From the NCBI RefSeq assembly GCF_009882935.1, contig NZ_WTVA01000015.1, positions 124,001 to 188,000 on the forward strand: a stretch of 64,000 nt of DNA. The letters run 5' to 3'. This stretch comes from Sneathiella chungangensis (GTDB lineage: Bacteria > Pseudomonadota > Alphaproteobacteria > Sneathiellales > Sneathiellaceae). A model generated the notes under the pieces. It had not been told where the DNA came from, searched no databases, and saw only the letters and a program-made list of their open reading frames with translations. The position numbers were made by a program, and so were the translations under genes. Every line of letters starts with the position of its first letter. Position 1 is the first letter of the stretch. Below are positions 8,133 to 16,340 of the stretch, in pieces.

Positions 8133-9377
8133 CTATTCTGAATAGGAAATCCGCCAAACCGTCTGGCTTACCGCATCGGCGACAAGAAGCGCGCCATCCG
8201 CCGCCACGGCCAGCCCGACGGGCCGCCCCCAAACCTTGGCCGCCCCCGGATCTTCAACTTCAATCCGGAAACCGGTCGCGAAATTCTGATAGGACCCGGT
8301 CGGACGGCCGTCTTTAAACGGCACCCGGACAATCTTGTATCCGGTCGGTTTCGAGGCGTTCCATGAACCCTGAAAAGCGACGAAGGCGTCATTCACATAT
8401 TCCTTGGGAAACTGCGATCCCTTATAAAAGACCAGCCCGAGGGGGGCTGAATGCGACTGGAAAAGAACATCGGGCAGGATGGATTTTGCGACCATTTCCG
8501 GCGCGTCTTCGCCGTAGTCCGGATCGGGAATTTTACCCGAATAGGCGTAGGGCCAGCCATAGAATCCGCCCTTTTGCACTTCCGTGAGATAGTCCGGGAC
8601 GAGGCCGTCGCCATAACCATCGCGTTCATTGACAACGGTGTAAAGGCTCCCGGTTACCGGATTGAAATCGATGCCGACCGGATTGCGCAGGCCGGTCGCA
8701 ATCGTTTCCATCCGTTTCTCATCAAGATAATATTTCTGGATACTCGCCCTTGGCAGCGGCTCGATGCCTATGTTCGACGCGCTGCCAACGGAAATATAGA
8801 GCGCATTATCCGTTGAATCATAAAGGAGAATGCGCGTCCAATGACCGCTGCCATCGCCAAGCGATCCTGGCGCCGTGACCTCCTCGCGCGGGCCAGACGG
8901 CTCAAGATCGCCGACTTTGAAGGGAACGCGGCTGAGGTGCGTTTCCTCGCCGATATAGAGCCAGTCGCCAATAACCGCCATGCCATGCGGCATTTCAAGA
9001 TCATCGACCAGCGTTTTTTTTATCTCCGCCGCACCGTCCCCGTCGGCGTCCCGAAGGATCGTTATCTTTTCCCCGCGCGGCTCCGCGAGCAGGACATCGC
9101 CATTTGAAAGGACATACAGCCATCTTGCATGGGTAAGGCCCTTGCGAAAGGCATTGACCTTGAATCCGGGCGGCAGATTGAGCTGCCCCTCCTTGTTCGT
9201 GCTGACATGCCTCGGGCTCAGCGCGTCGACCGGCGTTTGGTAGGGTTCGGGAAGATCCTCGGCGCGGATGGTGATCATGGCGCCCACTTCGTTGCTATCT
9301 TGCGCGCCCGCACCTATCGGAAGCAACGTCGTCAACGCCGCGATAAGTGCCGCGGAAAATTTCAGAAAAGCCATCAT
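8133..9377 (-). CDS. Exported PQQ-type sorbosone/glucose dehydrogenase-like beta-propeller
   Basis: About 414 residues with a signal peptide (FLKFSAALIAALTTLLPIGAGA) and a GSDH-type beta-propeller. Family phrases include RWLYVLSNGDVLLAEPRG, DLEMPHGMAV, DGSGHWTRILLY and GLRNPVGIDF. Such periplasmic proteins oxidise sugars or aldoses with PQQ in characterised cases, but many relatives are uncharacterised. The start could be any of the ATGs at 9386, 9377 or 9374; a purine-rich GGAAGAGATGAGAG precedes them. It is divergent from the amidotransferase gene and lies upstream of gcrA on the same strand with a 132-base gap. Confidence 0.82.
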   Translation of the reverse strand: MMAFLKFSAALIAALTTLLPIGAGAQDSNEVGAMITIRAEDLPEPYQTPVDALSPRHVSTNKEGQLNLPPGFKVNAFRKGLTHARWLYVLSNGDVLLAEPRGEKITILRDADGDGAAEIKKTLVDDLEMPHGMAVIGDWLYIGEETHLSRVPFKVGDLEPSGPREEVTAPGSLGDGSGHWTRILLYDSTDNALYISVGSASNIGIEPLPRASIQKYYLDEKRMETIATGLRNPVGIDFNPVTGSLYTVVNERDGYGDGLVPDYLTEVQKGGFYGWPYAYSGKIPDPDYGEDAPEMVAKSILPDVLFQSHSAPLGLVFYKGSQFPKEYVNDAFVAFQGSWNASKPTGYKIVRVPFKDGRPTGSYQNFATGFRIEVEDPGAAKVWGRPVGLAVAADGALLVADAVSQTVWRISYSE

Positions 9378-9519
9378 CTCTCTCATCTCTTCCGTCTGGT
9401 AATCAATTGCCAACCATTTTCGTATAATATTCGGATATGGTCTTGTTTCCACCCGAAGGAAAGCTAAACTGGGGTAGCAGCCGGATTCATGTTACATTTC
9501 AGGGTATTTGATCCATATT

Positions 9520-10239
9520 ATGTCGCAAAAAGTACTACTAGTTCTCCATCAGGCAACCTCCGATCCCGGCCGCGTCGGCGAAGCCATCCGCACCCGCGGA
9601 TTTGAGCTTGATATGCGCATCCCGGCAATTGGCGATCCGCTGCCGCCAACAATGGACGACCATGCGGCCGCCGTCATCTTCGGCGGCCCGATGAGCGCCA
9701 ATGACGACCATGAGGACTTTATCCGCCAGGAAACAAAGCTGATCGACGTGCTGCTCAAGAGTGAAACCCCCTATCTCGGGATTTGCCTCGGTGCTCAAAT
9801 CATGGCCCGGGCGCTGGGTGCGCGCGTTGCCGAACATGAAAAGGGGCTTCGCGAAGTCGGCTATTACCAATTGACGCCGACCGACAAAGGCAGCCCGCTT
9901 TTCAAAGATCCGATGATGGCCTATCAATGGCACCGGGAGGGTTTCGACCTGCCATGCGGCGCCACATTGCTGGCGAGCGGTGAGTTTTTTCCAAATCAGG
10001 CCTATCGGGTCGGCAAGAATGCCTATGGCATCCAGTTTCATCCCGAAGTGACGGAGGCCATGAACCGCCGCTGGGCGACGAAGGCGGCCCATATGCTCAG
10101 CGATCCGGGAGCGCAATCACGGGAAGCGCAACTTGAGGGACGGCGGAAATATGACGCCGAGGTCCATCGCTGGCTCGAAAATTTCCTCGACCACTGGCTG
10201 CCGCCACTGGCGCAGCGGCAGGCCGCAACCGGGAGCTAG
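9520..10239 (+). CDS. Class I glutamine amidotransferase-like protein
   Basis: 239-residue stand-alone class I amidotransferase-like protein. The catalytic triad is apparent: Cys89 in LGICLGAQ, His174 and Glu176 in IQFHPEV. The GGPMSAND segment near residue 60 is also typical of the GMP-synthase-type subfamily. No partner synthetase domain is fused or adjacent, so the acceptor is unknown; relatives hydrolyse gamma-glutamyl compounds. The ATG at 9520 is preferred over a TTG four codons earlier. Its stop shares CTAG (10236-10239) with the convergent CoA-transferase gene. Confidence 0.88.
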   Translation: MSQKVLLVLHQATSDPGRVGEAIRTRGFELDMRIPAIGDPLPPTMDDHAAAVIFGGPMSANDDHEDFIRQETKLIDVLLKSETPYLGICLGAQIMARALGARVAEHEKGLREVGYYQLTPTDKGSPLFKDPMMAYQWHREGFDLPCGATLLASGEFFPNQAYRVGKNAYGIQFHPEVTEAMNRRWATKAAHMLSDPGAQSREAQLEGRRKYDAEVHRWLENFLDHWLPPLAQRQAATGS

Positions 10240-11426
10240 ATTACGCGCTTTTGCCGTAAATCCGCGATCTCCTCGGAAGAATAACCCAGGCTTTTCATGA
10301 TTTCATCCGTATGTTCGCCGAGTGTCGGCGCCCGGCGTTTAAGCTTGGTGTCCGTCTTCGACATTTTGATCGGCAGTTCAGAAACCGGAATCTTTTTGTC
10401 AAATCCCGGATACTCGATTTCCGTCAATTGCCCCATGGCCTTGAGATGTGGATCGTCCAGCACCTCCTGAGGCGACATGACGGGCCCGCAGGGAAGGCGC
10501 ACGGCATCCATCTCGGCCAGCGCCTCCTTTGTGGTTCGCTCGGCGCACCATTTCGCCATGCGTTCCGATAAAATTTCATTGTGATCGCCACGGCTCTGGT
10601 CCGTCTTGAAGCGGGGATCGCTAAGCCAATGATCCTCGCCGATCAACTTGGTCCAGCGCTCAAACAGCGGCCAGCCGAGGGACTGGACAAGAACCCAGCC
10701 ATCTTTCGTCTTGAAGGTATCTGCCGGCCCCGCCCCTTGCGCGCGGTTCGCTGTGCCAACCCTGTTTAATTGGAGCATCGCCTGCTCCATCAAGGACACA
10801 CTGGATATCAGTACCGAAGAACCGAAGAGCGACGTGTTGATTACCTGCCCTTCCCCAGTCATATCGCGATGGCGAAGGGCCGCCATGGTTCCGATTGCCC
10901 CCATCAGAGCTGTCGTAAAATCCACATAGGGTCCGTAAAGCTTCCGTGGCTCGCCGTTACTGCCCGAGAGATACATCGCACCGGACATCGCCTGGCCGAG
11001 ACCATCAAACCCAACCCGGTTCTTATACGGGCCCTCATCACCGAAGGCGGAGCCATGGGTCAGGATAATGTCTTCCTTGATGGCCTTAAGGCTTTCATAA
11101 TCAAGCCCCATCGCCTCGAGTGTCTCGATGGGCAGGTTGGCAACAACCACATCGGCGGTCTTCACCAGCCGCTTGACCACCTCACGACCTTCGGGCTTCA
11201 TGGGATTAAGGGTCAAGCCCTTCTTGTTCTGACCCATTTGCATGAACAGCCCGCCATCGCCGGTCTGATCTTCCTTGAGCGGTGTGATATAACGGTCCTC
11301 ACTGCCCGCGAGTTTCTCGATCCGGATAACTTCCGCGCCGAAGTCGGATAGAACCGTCGCGCAGTAGGGGCCCGCGATATAGCGCCCGAAGTCCAGAACC
11401 CGAATTCCCGTTAAAACATTTGACAT
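10236..11426 (-). CDS. CaiB/BaiF-type CoA-transferase
   Basis: 396-residue family III CoA-transferase moving CoA between carboxylic acids. Recognised from the opening VLDFGRYIAGPYCATVLSDFG, the LNPMKPEGREVVKRL segment, VDFTTALMGAIG (holding the likely catalytic aspartate near residue 170) and RLPCGPVMSPQEVLDDPHL in the C-terminal part. Length is standard. The acid substrate is not evident; the nearest CoA enzyme is the crotonase 3 kb away. An inverted repeat at 11501-11520, 75 bases upstream, may be an operator. Confidence 0.92.
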   Translation of the reverse strand: MSNVLTGIRVLDFGRYIAGPYCATVLSDFGAEVIRIEKLAGSEDRYITPLKEDQTGDGGLFMQMGQNKKGLTLNPMKPEGREVVKRLVKTADVVVANLPIETLEAMGLDYESLKAIKEDIILTHGSAFGDEGPYKNRVGFDGLGQAMSGAMYLSGSNGEPRKLYGPYVDFTTALMGAIGTMAALRHRDMTGEGQVINTSLFGSSVLISSVSLMEQAMLQLNRVGTANRAQGAGPADTFKTKDGWVLVQSLGWPLFERWTKLIGEDHWLSDPRFKTDQSRGDHNEILSERMAKWCAERTTKEALAEMDAVRLPCGPVMSPQEVLDDPHLKAMGQLTEIEYPGFDKKIPVSELPIKMSKTDTKLKRRAPTLGEHTDEIMKSLGYSSEEIADLRQKRVI

Positions 11427-11500
11427 TACCTGCCCTCCTGATCGTTCTTGTTATTTTTCTCAGGTGTCTCTGCATCCCGTTTGGCGGCAAGAGTGCCCTT

Positions 11501-11520
11501 AATTGCCACATTTGGCAATT
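11501..11520. promoter_or_regulatory. Perfect inverted repeat upstream of CoA-transferase gene
   Basis: AATTGCCA-CATT-TGGCAATT, with 8-base arms matching perfectly. It lies between the cold-shock gene's stop (11546) and the CoA-transferase start (11426), both on the minus strand. No U-run follows on that strand, so an operator is more likely than a terminator. On the plus strand GTTTT follows. Confidence 0.45.
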
Positions 11521-11545
11521 GTTTTAACGGCAGAGATAATGGAAA

Positions 11546-12064
11546 TTACTCGCAGGCGGGCGTTTCGCCGGTCAGGATTTGCAGCCCTTCGGCCGTCGGT
11601 CCCTTTTCGTTGTCCAGGACCTTCAGGCGGACCCGCTGACCCTCCTGCAGGGCACCAAGACCCGATTTTTCCAGCGCCTTCATATGCACGAAAATATCCG
11701 TTCCGCCGTCATCCGGCGTCGCGAAGCCGAAGCCCTTGCGGTTATTGAAAAACTTGACGGTCCCGAGAACGAAGCGGCAGGAAAAGTTGTCATTCTCCAG
11801 CACCGGCGCCGGGCCGAGATCTATTATATTCGTTACCTGCAATCCCCGTTCGCCGACATCAAGATCGCAGGTTATCGATGCGCCTTCCGGCAACCCCTGA
11901 AGATTATGGGGAATCAGGGCGGAGATATGAACGAAGGCATCCTCGGTACCATTTAGCGGCGCCACAAAACCGAAGCCTTTCGTCGTATTAAACCATTTCA
12001 CCTTGCACTTCACCGCCCGTTGAGGCGCTGTCGTCAATTGTTTTGAGCTCCCTAAATTCTGCAT
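11546..12064 (-). CDS. Two-domain cold-shock protein
   Basis: 172 residues with two cold-shock domains that bind single-stranded RNA and DNA. The first (about 18-85) carries KWFNTTKGFGFV and DAFVHISAL; the second (about 103-165) carries KFFNNRKGFGFA and DIFVHMKAL. The linker has few recognisable features. Double-CSD proteins of this size are normal in alphaproteobacteria. The upstream 218 bases contain several inverted repeats (12137-12177, 12202-12219) and may form a structured leader, as is known for cold-shock mRNAs. Confidence 0.93.
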   Translation of the reverse strand: MQNLGSSKQLTTAPQRAVKCKVKWFNTTKGFGFVAPLNGTEDAFVHISALIPHNLQGLPEGASITCDLDVGERGLQVTNIIDLGPAPVLENDNFSCRFVLGTVKFFNNRKGFGFATPDDGGTDIFVHMKALEKSGLGALQEGQRVRLKVLDNEKGPTAEGLQILTGETPACE

Positions 12065-12136
12065 GAAGCGACCTCGACCCTGCTCGCCGTCTCCCTCGCG
12101 CAGTAGCGACGGAAAACGGCTAATTCCCTCGAACTA

Positions 12137-12177
12137 TGCTGCGAATGCACGATATTCCATCGGCAAAATTCGCAGCA
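12137..12177 (-). promoter_or_regulatory. Long hairpin in cold-shock gene leader
   Basis: Arms TGCTGCGAAT and ATTCGCAGCA pair perfectly over 10 bases; the 21-base interior contains a second short stem (CGAT/ATCG). It begins 73 bases before the cold-shock start. A weak promoter-like pair on the minus strand (TTGAAT, 17 bases, ATATCT) would place the transcript's 5' end close to this hairpin. No U-run follows it. Confidence 0.45.
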
Positions 12178-12201
12178 GATATGTTCTTGGGTACAGCGGA
12201 T

Positions 12202-12219
12202 TCAATGCCGGAGCATTGA
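12202..12219 (-). promoter_or_regulatory. Short hairpin or operator upstream of cold-shock gene
   Basis: TCAATGC-CGGA-GCATTGA: perfect 7-base arms and a tetraloop, 138 bases before the cold-shock start. It may be a leader hairpin, an operator, or the 3' end of the upstream peroxiredoxin-like transcript; no U-run favours the last. Confidence 0.35.
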
Positions 12220-12282
12220 TTTGCGTCAAATATGTCTCAACGATGCATCCAGCCGGATTTCACCGGCCGGGCGGGCGCGATA

Positions 12283-12810
12283 TTAAACGGAATGGGTTCC
12301 GCGGACGGGATAGTCGTTCTCCCGGATAAACTTGATGCCCCTTAAAATCGAACTGAGATCGGGCCGTGCGAAGGGTGCATTGGAAATATCGATAATCTGG
12401 ATCGCGTTATCCGGACGCAGAACGAAAAGGCCAGGTTCCGGAAAGGGCTGATCGGTTTCCTTGGGCGAGCGCGGATCAGACACATACAGCCCAAGCTCGG
12501 CCATCTGCGGGATCGTCAGGTTATAGCCAACGGGAAAGGTGAGATTATGCTCTGCCGCGACGGCCTTGGCCTTCTCCGCGCCATCGCCCGAGACGGCCGT
12601 AACAGCGACGCCCGCTGCCTCAAAGTCGGCCTTGAGGCTTTCGAGCTGGCCGAGATACCGCATGCAGATCGGGCAATGCTTGCCGCGATAGATTATCACA
12701 AGCTGCCATTGGTCCGTTCCGTCGGCTCCCAATGTCGCAGTGCCGCCGGAGACAAGCGGGACCGTGATTTTCGGAAATTGCTGCCCCGCCGCCAGTTTAG
12801 TACTCGTCAT
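12283..12810 (-). CDS. Peroxiredoxin-like (AhpC/TSA fold) protein
   Basis: 175-residue thioredoxin-fold protein. A CPIC motif (Cys46, Cys49) sits in YRGKHCPICMRYLGQLESL, at the place of the peroxidatic cysteine in AhpC/TSA proteins. The C-terminal half holds DPRSPKETDQPFPEPGLFVLRPDN, usual for this peroxiredoxin-like subfamily. It probably reduces peroxides or a thiol partner in the cytoplasm; no signal peptide is seen. It is divergent from cobT, and the gap carries three TTCCAAT half-sites (12846-12873) close to its start. Confidence 0.85.
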   Translation of the reverse strand: MTSTKLAAGQQFPKITVPLVSGGTATLGADGTDQWQLVIIYRGKHCPICMRYLGQLESLKADFEAAGVAVTAVSGDGAEKAKAVAAEHNLTFPVGYNLTIPQMAELGLYVSDPRSPKETDQPFPEPGLFVLRPDNAIQIIDISNAPFARPDLSSILRGIKFIRENDYPVRGTHSV

Positions 12811-12845
12811 TTGCCGGATCCTTTTTCACCAGGTCGTCTTTAAAA

Positions 12846-12873
12846 TTCCAATTATTGGAACGATCATTCCAAT
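12846..12873. promoter_or_regulatory. Operator-like cluster of three TTCCAAT half-sites
   Basis: TTCCAAT (12846-12852), its complement ATTGGAA (12854-12860) and TTCCAAT again (12867-12873). The first pair forms a 15-base perfect palindrome; the second pair forms ATTGGAA-N6-TTCCAAT. The repeated half-sites are 21 bases apart, two helical turns. It lies 36-63 bases upstream of the peroxiredoxin-like start and probably binds a dimeric regulator. Confidence 0.5.
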
Positions 12874-13025
12874 TACATAGTAGAGTTTTTGGTGGAGAAC
12901 AACAAGCACGTTTTTCACGTACGGATTTTTGAAAATTTTTGTCGCTATGCGGATTGCAATATGATGGACGCCGACTAGAATAGCCCGAATTTTCACTGCT
13001 CCTTTTCCAGTATAGGTTTTACATT

Positions 13026-14045
13026 ATGACAGCCATGCCAATGCAAGCGTTTCGCGACCAGCTTACCGGTTTGACGGACATTAATCAGGCGGCCGCCGAT
13101 GCGGCGATTGCGCGGGACGCTGTTCTCACCAAACCGGCCGGTGCGCTTGGCCAACTGGAGACACTGGCGGTCTGGCTGTCGGGATGGCAGGGGCAGCACC
13201 CACCCCGCTACGCGAAACCACAGGTGATTATCTTCGCCGGCAATCACGGTGTCTGCGATCAGGGCGTTTCCGCTTTCCCGCAGGAAGTTACCGCCCAGAT
13301 GGTTGCGAATTTTAAATCAGGCGGCGCCGCAATCAATCAGCTTGCGCTTGCCTTCGGCGCCAGCTTCACAGTCGAGGCGCTCGACCTCGATAATCCTACT
13401 GCCGATTTCACCGCAGGCCCGGCGATGACCGAGAGCGAGACGGCCGCCGCGCTCTCCGCCGGATGGAATGCCGTTGACGAAACGTCAGATATCCTGGTTG
13501 TCGGCGAAATGGGGATAGGCAATACGACCGTCGCCGCCGCGTTATCGGCGGCGCTCTTCGGTGGTGGCGGCGCCGACTGGGCGGGCCCCGGAACCGGGGT
13601 TTCCAGCGACGGCGTCAAACGGAAGGCGCAGGTGATCGACGCCGGATTGAAACGGCATAAGGATAATCTGGCGGATCCGCTTGAAATTTTGCGATGCCTC
13701 GGCGGCCGGGAGATTGCCGCCATGGCGGGCGCCATTCTGGCAGCGCGGCAAAAGCATGTCCCGGTTCTTCTCGACGGATTTGTGGCGTCGGCCGCCGCCG
13801 CCGTTCTTTACAAGGCCAGCGGTCGCGCACTCGATCACTGCGTCGCGGCCCATGTCTCGGCCGAGCCGGGGCACCGGAGATTGCTCGACGCCCTGGATAA
13901 AGAACCACTGCTGTCGCTCGGCATGCGCCTTGGCGAGGGCTCCGGTGCGGCGCTGGCCCTTGCTATCATCAAGGCCGCTGTTGTCACCCACAACGGCATG
14001 GCGAGCTTCGCGGATGCGGGCGTAAGCGGCGAAAAACCCGCCTAG
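13026..14045 (+). CDS. cobT: Nicotinate-nucleotide-dimethylbenzimidazole phosphoribosyltransferase
   Basis: Cobalamin lower-ligand enzyme that transfers ribose phosphate from nicotinate mononucleotide to dimethylbenzimidazole, giving alpha-ribazole phosphate. 339 residues. Characteristic segments are IFAGNHGVCDQGVSAFPQEV (about 75-95), GEMGIGNTT (about 160) and LGEGSGAALAL near the C-terminus with the catalytic glutamate (Glu304). The likely next enzyme, an alpha-ribazole phosphatase-type protein, is encoded convergently and shares the CTAG stop overlap at 14042-14045. I see no cobalamin riboswitch upstream. Confidence 0.95.
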   Translation: MTAMPMQAFRDQLTGLTDINQAAADAAIARDAVLTKPAGALGQLETLAVWLSGWQGQHPPRYAKPQVIIFAGNHGVCDQGVSAFPQEVTAQMVANFKSGGAAINQLALAFGASFTVEALDLDNPTADFTAGPAMTESETAAALSAGWNAVDETSDILVVGEMGIGNTTVAAALSAALFGGGGADWAGPGTGVSSDGVKRKAQVIDAGLKRHKDNLADPLEILRCLGGREIAAMAGAILAARQKHVPVLLDGFVASAAAAVLYKASGRALDHCVAAHVSAEPGHRRLLDALDKEPLLSLGMRLGEGSGAALALAIIKAAVVTHNGMASFADAGVSGEKPA

Positions 14046-14680
14046 CGTCGCAAGTGCCCCTCTCCGCCCCGGTCGTTCAGGAAATTGATCCGCCAACTGA
14101 CCTCATCGTCGCGCGAGAAGGATGTCAAATGAGTGACCGAGAGCGGATCGATGGCGAGGGCGAGCATTTTCTGCGGTGCGATACCAAGTGCCCGACCGAC
14201 CATCGCACGGATCAGACCGGCATGTGTCACGATGACCAATTGCCGCGACGTCATATCCTGAAGTAGATTCTTTATTTCCTGATCAACGCGGCGAATCAGG
14301 TCCTGAAAACTCTCTCCTCTTTCCGTTTTAGCCTGCGCCGGATCGGCCCAGAACCTGCGGTAGGCGTCAGGCTCTGATTTTTCGATTTCCGCATGGGTTC
14401 GTCCCTCCCAGGCGCCGAAGTTTTGCTCACGCAGGCCCGCGCGGATATCCAGATTTTTTGCGAATTTTTCATGGGTCTGAAGACCTCTCGCGGTCTCGAT
14501 GGACCGCGAGAGGTCGCTGGTAATGAAACGGCTGCCTTCCGGCAGCATCCGGGCGATTTCGGCGAGCCTTTGCGTATCGGAGAAATCCGCCTCGAGATCA
14601 AGATGACCATAAATTTTATCAGTATTTACCGGCGCATGACGAACCAGCCACCATTCGTGGATCACATAATCTTCGCTCAT
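14042..14680 (-). CDS. Histidine phosphatase, probable alpha-ribazole phosphatase
   Basis: 212-residue histidine phosphatase. The phosphoaccepting His15 lies in LVRHAPVN, a variant of the usual RHG motif; the second catalytic histidine is in VTHAGLIRAMVGRALG near residue 150. TSDLSRSIETA and EQNFGAWEGRT are family hallmarks. Being next to cobT suggests the CobC role of removing phosphate from alpha-ribazole 5'-phosphate, but the family is broad and this is inference. The two genes face each other rather than forming an operon. Confidence 0.82.
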   Translation of the reverse strand: MSEDYVIHEWWLVRHAPVNTDKIYGHLDLEADFSDTQRLAEIARMLPEGSRFITSDLSRSIETARGLQTHEKFAKNLDIRAGLREQNFGAWEGRTHAEIEKSEPDAYRRFWADPAQAKTERGESFQDLIRRVDQEIKNLLQDMTSRQLVIVTHAGLIRAMVGRALGIAPQKMLALAIDPLSVTHLTSFSRDDEVSWRINFLNDRGGEGHLRR

Positions 14681-14698
14681 CCAATCAGCCGGCAGGCG

Positions 14699-15217
14699 CT
14701 ATTCCACCGTCAGCTTGGTCAGTTGCCAGATCGAACGCGCATAGTATTTTTCCTGCGCGAGTTCCTTGTCTGTGTCATAGGGGTAAATGATCCAGAATGG
14801 CGCATAGACTCCCTCCTCCAGCCATTCCCCATCCATTTTATAGGCAATGATAACGTCAAAATCCGTGGCGTCGGATACGGGGATCTCGACGGTATAGCCG
14901 TCAACGGCGGAAGCCTTCAAAATAGAGCCTTTGGCCTGCACCTTTTCCAGAAGCTCACGAAGGAGCACACCGCGAAATCGCGTTTTCCCTGTGGTCCAGG
15001 GGCTGCTCGTCACAACCTCTATCTGTTTGGCGGCGGCCATGTCGCCGCGACTGAAATAGATGGCACCATGTTCGGACTGTATCTTGCCGGTAATCATCAA
15101 TTTCTGCTCGTCCGCCTGCGCCGGCGCCATTCCGGCCAGAAGCAAAACAACCATGACAGTCAAAACCACGAGTTCACGACCCGCTTTCAAAGAATTTCTA
15201 TACGCGGAAATGTTCAC
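14699..15217 (-). CDS. Exported molybdopterin-oxidoreductase-fold protein (small)
   Basis: About 172 residues. A signal peptide (hydrophobic LVVLTVMVVLLLAGMAPAQA) precedes a domain resembling the sulfite-oxidase molybdopterin-binding fold: FRGVLLRELLEKVQA, DGYTVEIPVSDA, then APFWIIYPYD and ARSIWQLTKLTV. The mature part has no cysteine, so the usual molybdenum ligand is absent and a redox role is doubtful; such small relatives may act as sensors or binders. The start is probably the GTG at 15217 (or TTG at 15220); the longer frame from 15382 would add 55 residues and bury the signal sequence. It lies 18 bases upstream of the phosphatase. Confidence 0.7.
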   Translation of the reverse strand: MNISAYRNSLKAGRELVVLTVMVVLLLAGMAPAQADEQKLMITGKIQSEHGAIYFSRGDMAAAKQIEVVTSSPWTTGKTRFRGVLLRELLEKVQAKGSILKASAVDGYTVEIPVSDATDFDVIIAYKMDGEWLEEGVYAPFWIIYPYDTDKELAQEKYYARSIWQLTKLTVE

Positions 15218-15371
15218 CAAAGACCTGCTCCCAATCAAATTTTCCCTGCACGCGGCGGCGCAAGGACCCAAAAATATTGCCGCCACTCCGCTCACAAGCA
15301 TAAAAGATGGAGGCAAATGCAATAATCGTATATGTAGCCGATACCGAAGATTACGTTCAAAGGTTATTTTA

Positions 15372-16340
15372 ATGAAGCGCACATTGTTTGTCGCCTCAAA
15401 CCGGTTGGGAGACGCCGTCCTGACGACCGGCGTGCTCCACTATCTACTGGAAACCGAGCCGGAAGCCGCCGTTACGGTCGTTTGCGGCGATATTCCGAAA
15501 AGCATCTTTGAGGGCATTTCCGGCGTTGAACGTGTTATCGGCGTCCGCAAGCGCCGGTTCAGCCTGCACTGGCCCGAAGTCGCGATTTCCCTGGGGCCCG
15601 TCTTCTGGCACCGGATCGTCGACTTCCGGGGATCCCTCCTCGGGTTTCTTCCTGGACGGCACCGCCACGTCTGGCGCGGCGGCAAGGATGACATCCACAA
15701 GGTCGTCGCCAATGCGCGGCTGATCGGCGTGGACACCCCCCTTCCGCCCCGCATTACACCAACAGCGGCGCAAATCGACGCGGCGGGCAAATGGCTCGGC
15801 CCGGCGATCGACCGCCCGCCGATCCTCGCACTGGCGCCGACAGCCAACTTTTATCAGAAGCAATGGCACTTCGAGAATTATATCCGCCTCGCCCAGAAAT
15901 TGACGGAAGCAGGCGGGATAATGGCGGGGGCCCGGGTCGCCGTATTCGGGGCGCCCGGCGAAGAGGCGCAGGCGATGCCCGTCGTCAAGGCGCTTGCCAG
16001 GAACCAGGTCATCGATCTCGTCGGCAAAACATCACCGATGGAAGCGGCAACGGTCCTCTCGCAATGTACGCTCTTTGTCGGCAATGATTCCGGGCTCATG
16101 CATTCGGCCGTCGCTGTCGGTATTCCGACAGTCGCGCTTTTCGGGATCGGCAAGCCCGCCGTATATGGTCCGTGGGGCGATCGGTCCCTTTGCCTTAAAA
16201 GCACGCCGCCGGGCACGGCCATCATACGCCCGGAAAACGGCAGGGGAGATGGCGAAGACGAACCCCTGCCATTTTCACAGGTGCTTCGTGAAACGGAGTC
16301 CTTTTACAAACGCATCAGTGCACCAGAAAGCGGTTCCTAG
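15372..16340 (+). CDS. Glycosyltransferase family 9 (heptosyltransferase-type) protein
   Basis: 322-residue GT9 enzyme, the family of ADP-heptose:LPS heptosyltransferases acting at the cytoplasmic face of the inner membrane. Evidence: KRTLFVASNRLGDAVLTTGVL at the N-terminus, LALAPTANFYQKQWHFENY (about 155-175), and LFVGNDSGLMHSAVAVGIPTVALFG (about 235-260). The ATG at 15372 is the normal start; an ORF open from 15060 would add 104 residues lying opposite the molybdopterin-fold gene. It ends with a 4-base stop overlap (CTAG) against msbA, which fits a shared role in lipopolysaccharide assembly. Confidence 0.88.
   Translation: MKRTLFVASNRLGDAVLTTGVLHYLLETEPEAAVTVVCGDIPKSIFEGISGVERVIGVRKRRFSLHWPEVAISLGPVFWHRIVDFRGSLLGFLPGRHRHVWRGGKDDIHKVVANARLIGVDTPLPPRITPTAAQIDAAGKWLGPAIDRPPILALAPTANFYQKQWHFENYIRLAQKLTEAGGIMAGARVAVFGAPGEEAQAMPVVKALARNQVIDLVGKTSPMEAATVLSQCTLFVGNDSGLMHSAVAVGIPTVALFGIGKPAVYGPWGDRSLCLKSTPPGTAIIRPENGRGDGEDEPLPFSQVLRETESFYKRISAPESGS

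Noticed and set aside
12811-13025. Cobalamin riboswitch upstream of cobT
   Set aside because: The divergent gap is short and lacks the conserved B12-box sequences.
15060-15371. N-terminal extension of the glycosyltransferase frame
   Set aside because: The extension runs antisense to the molybdopterin-fold gene and matches no glycosyltransferase; ATG 15372 gives the normal GT9 start.
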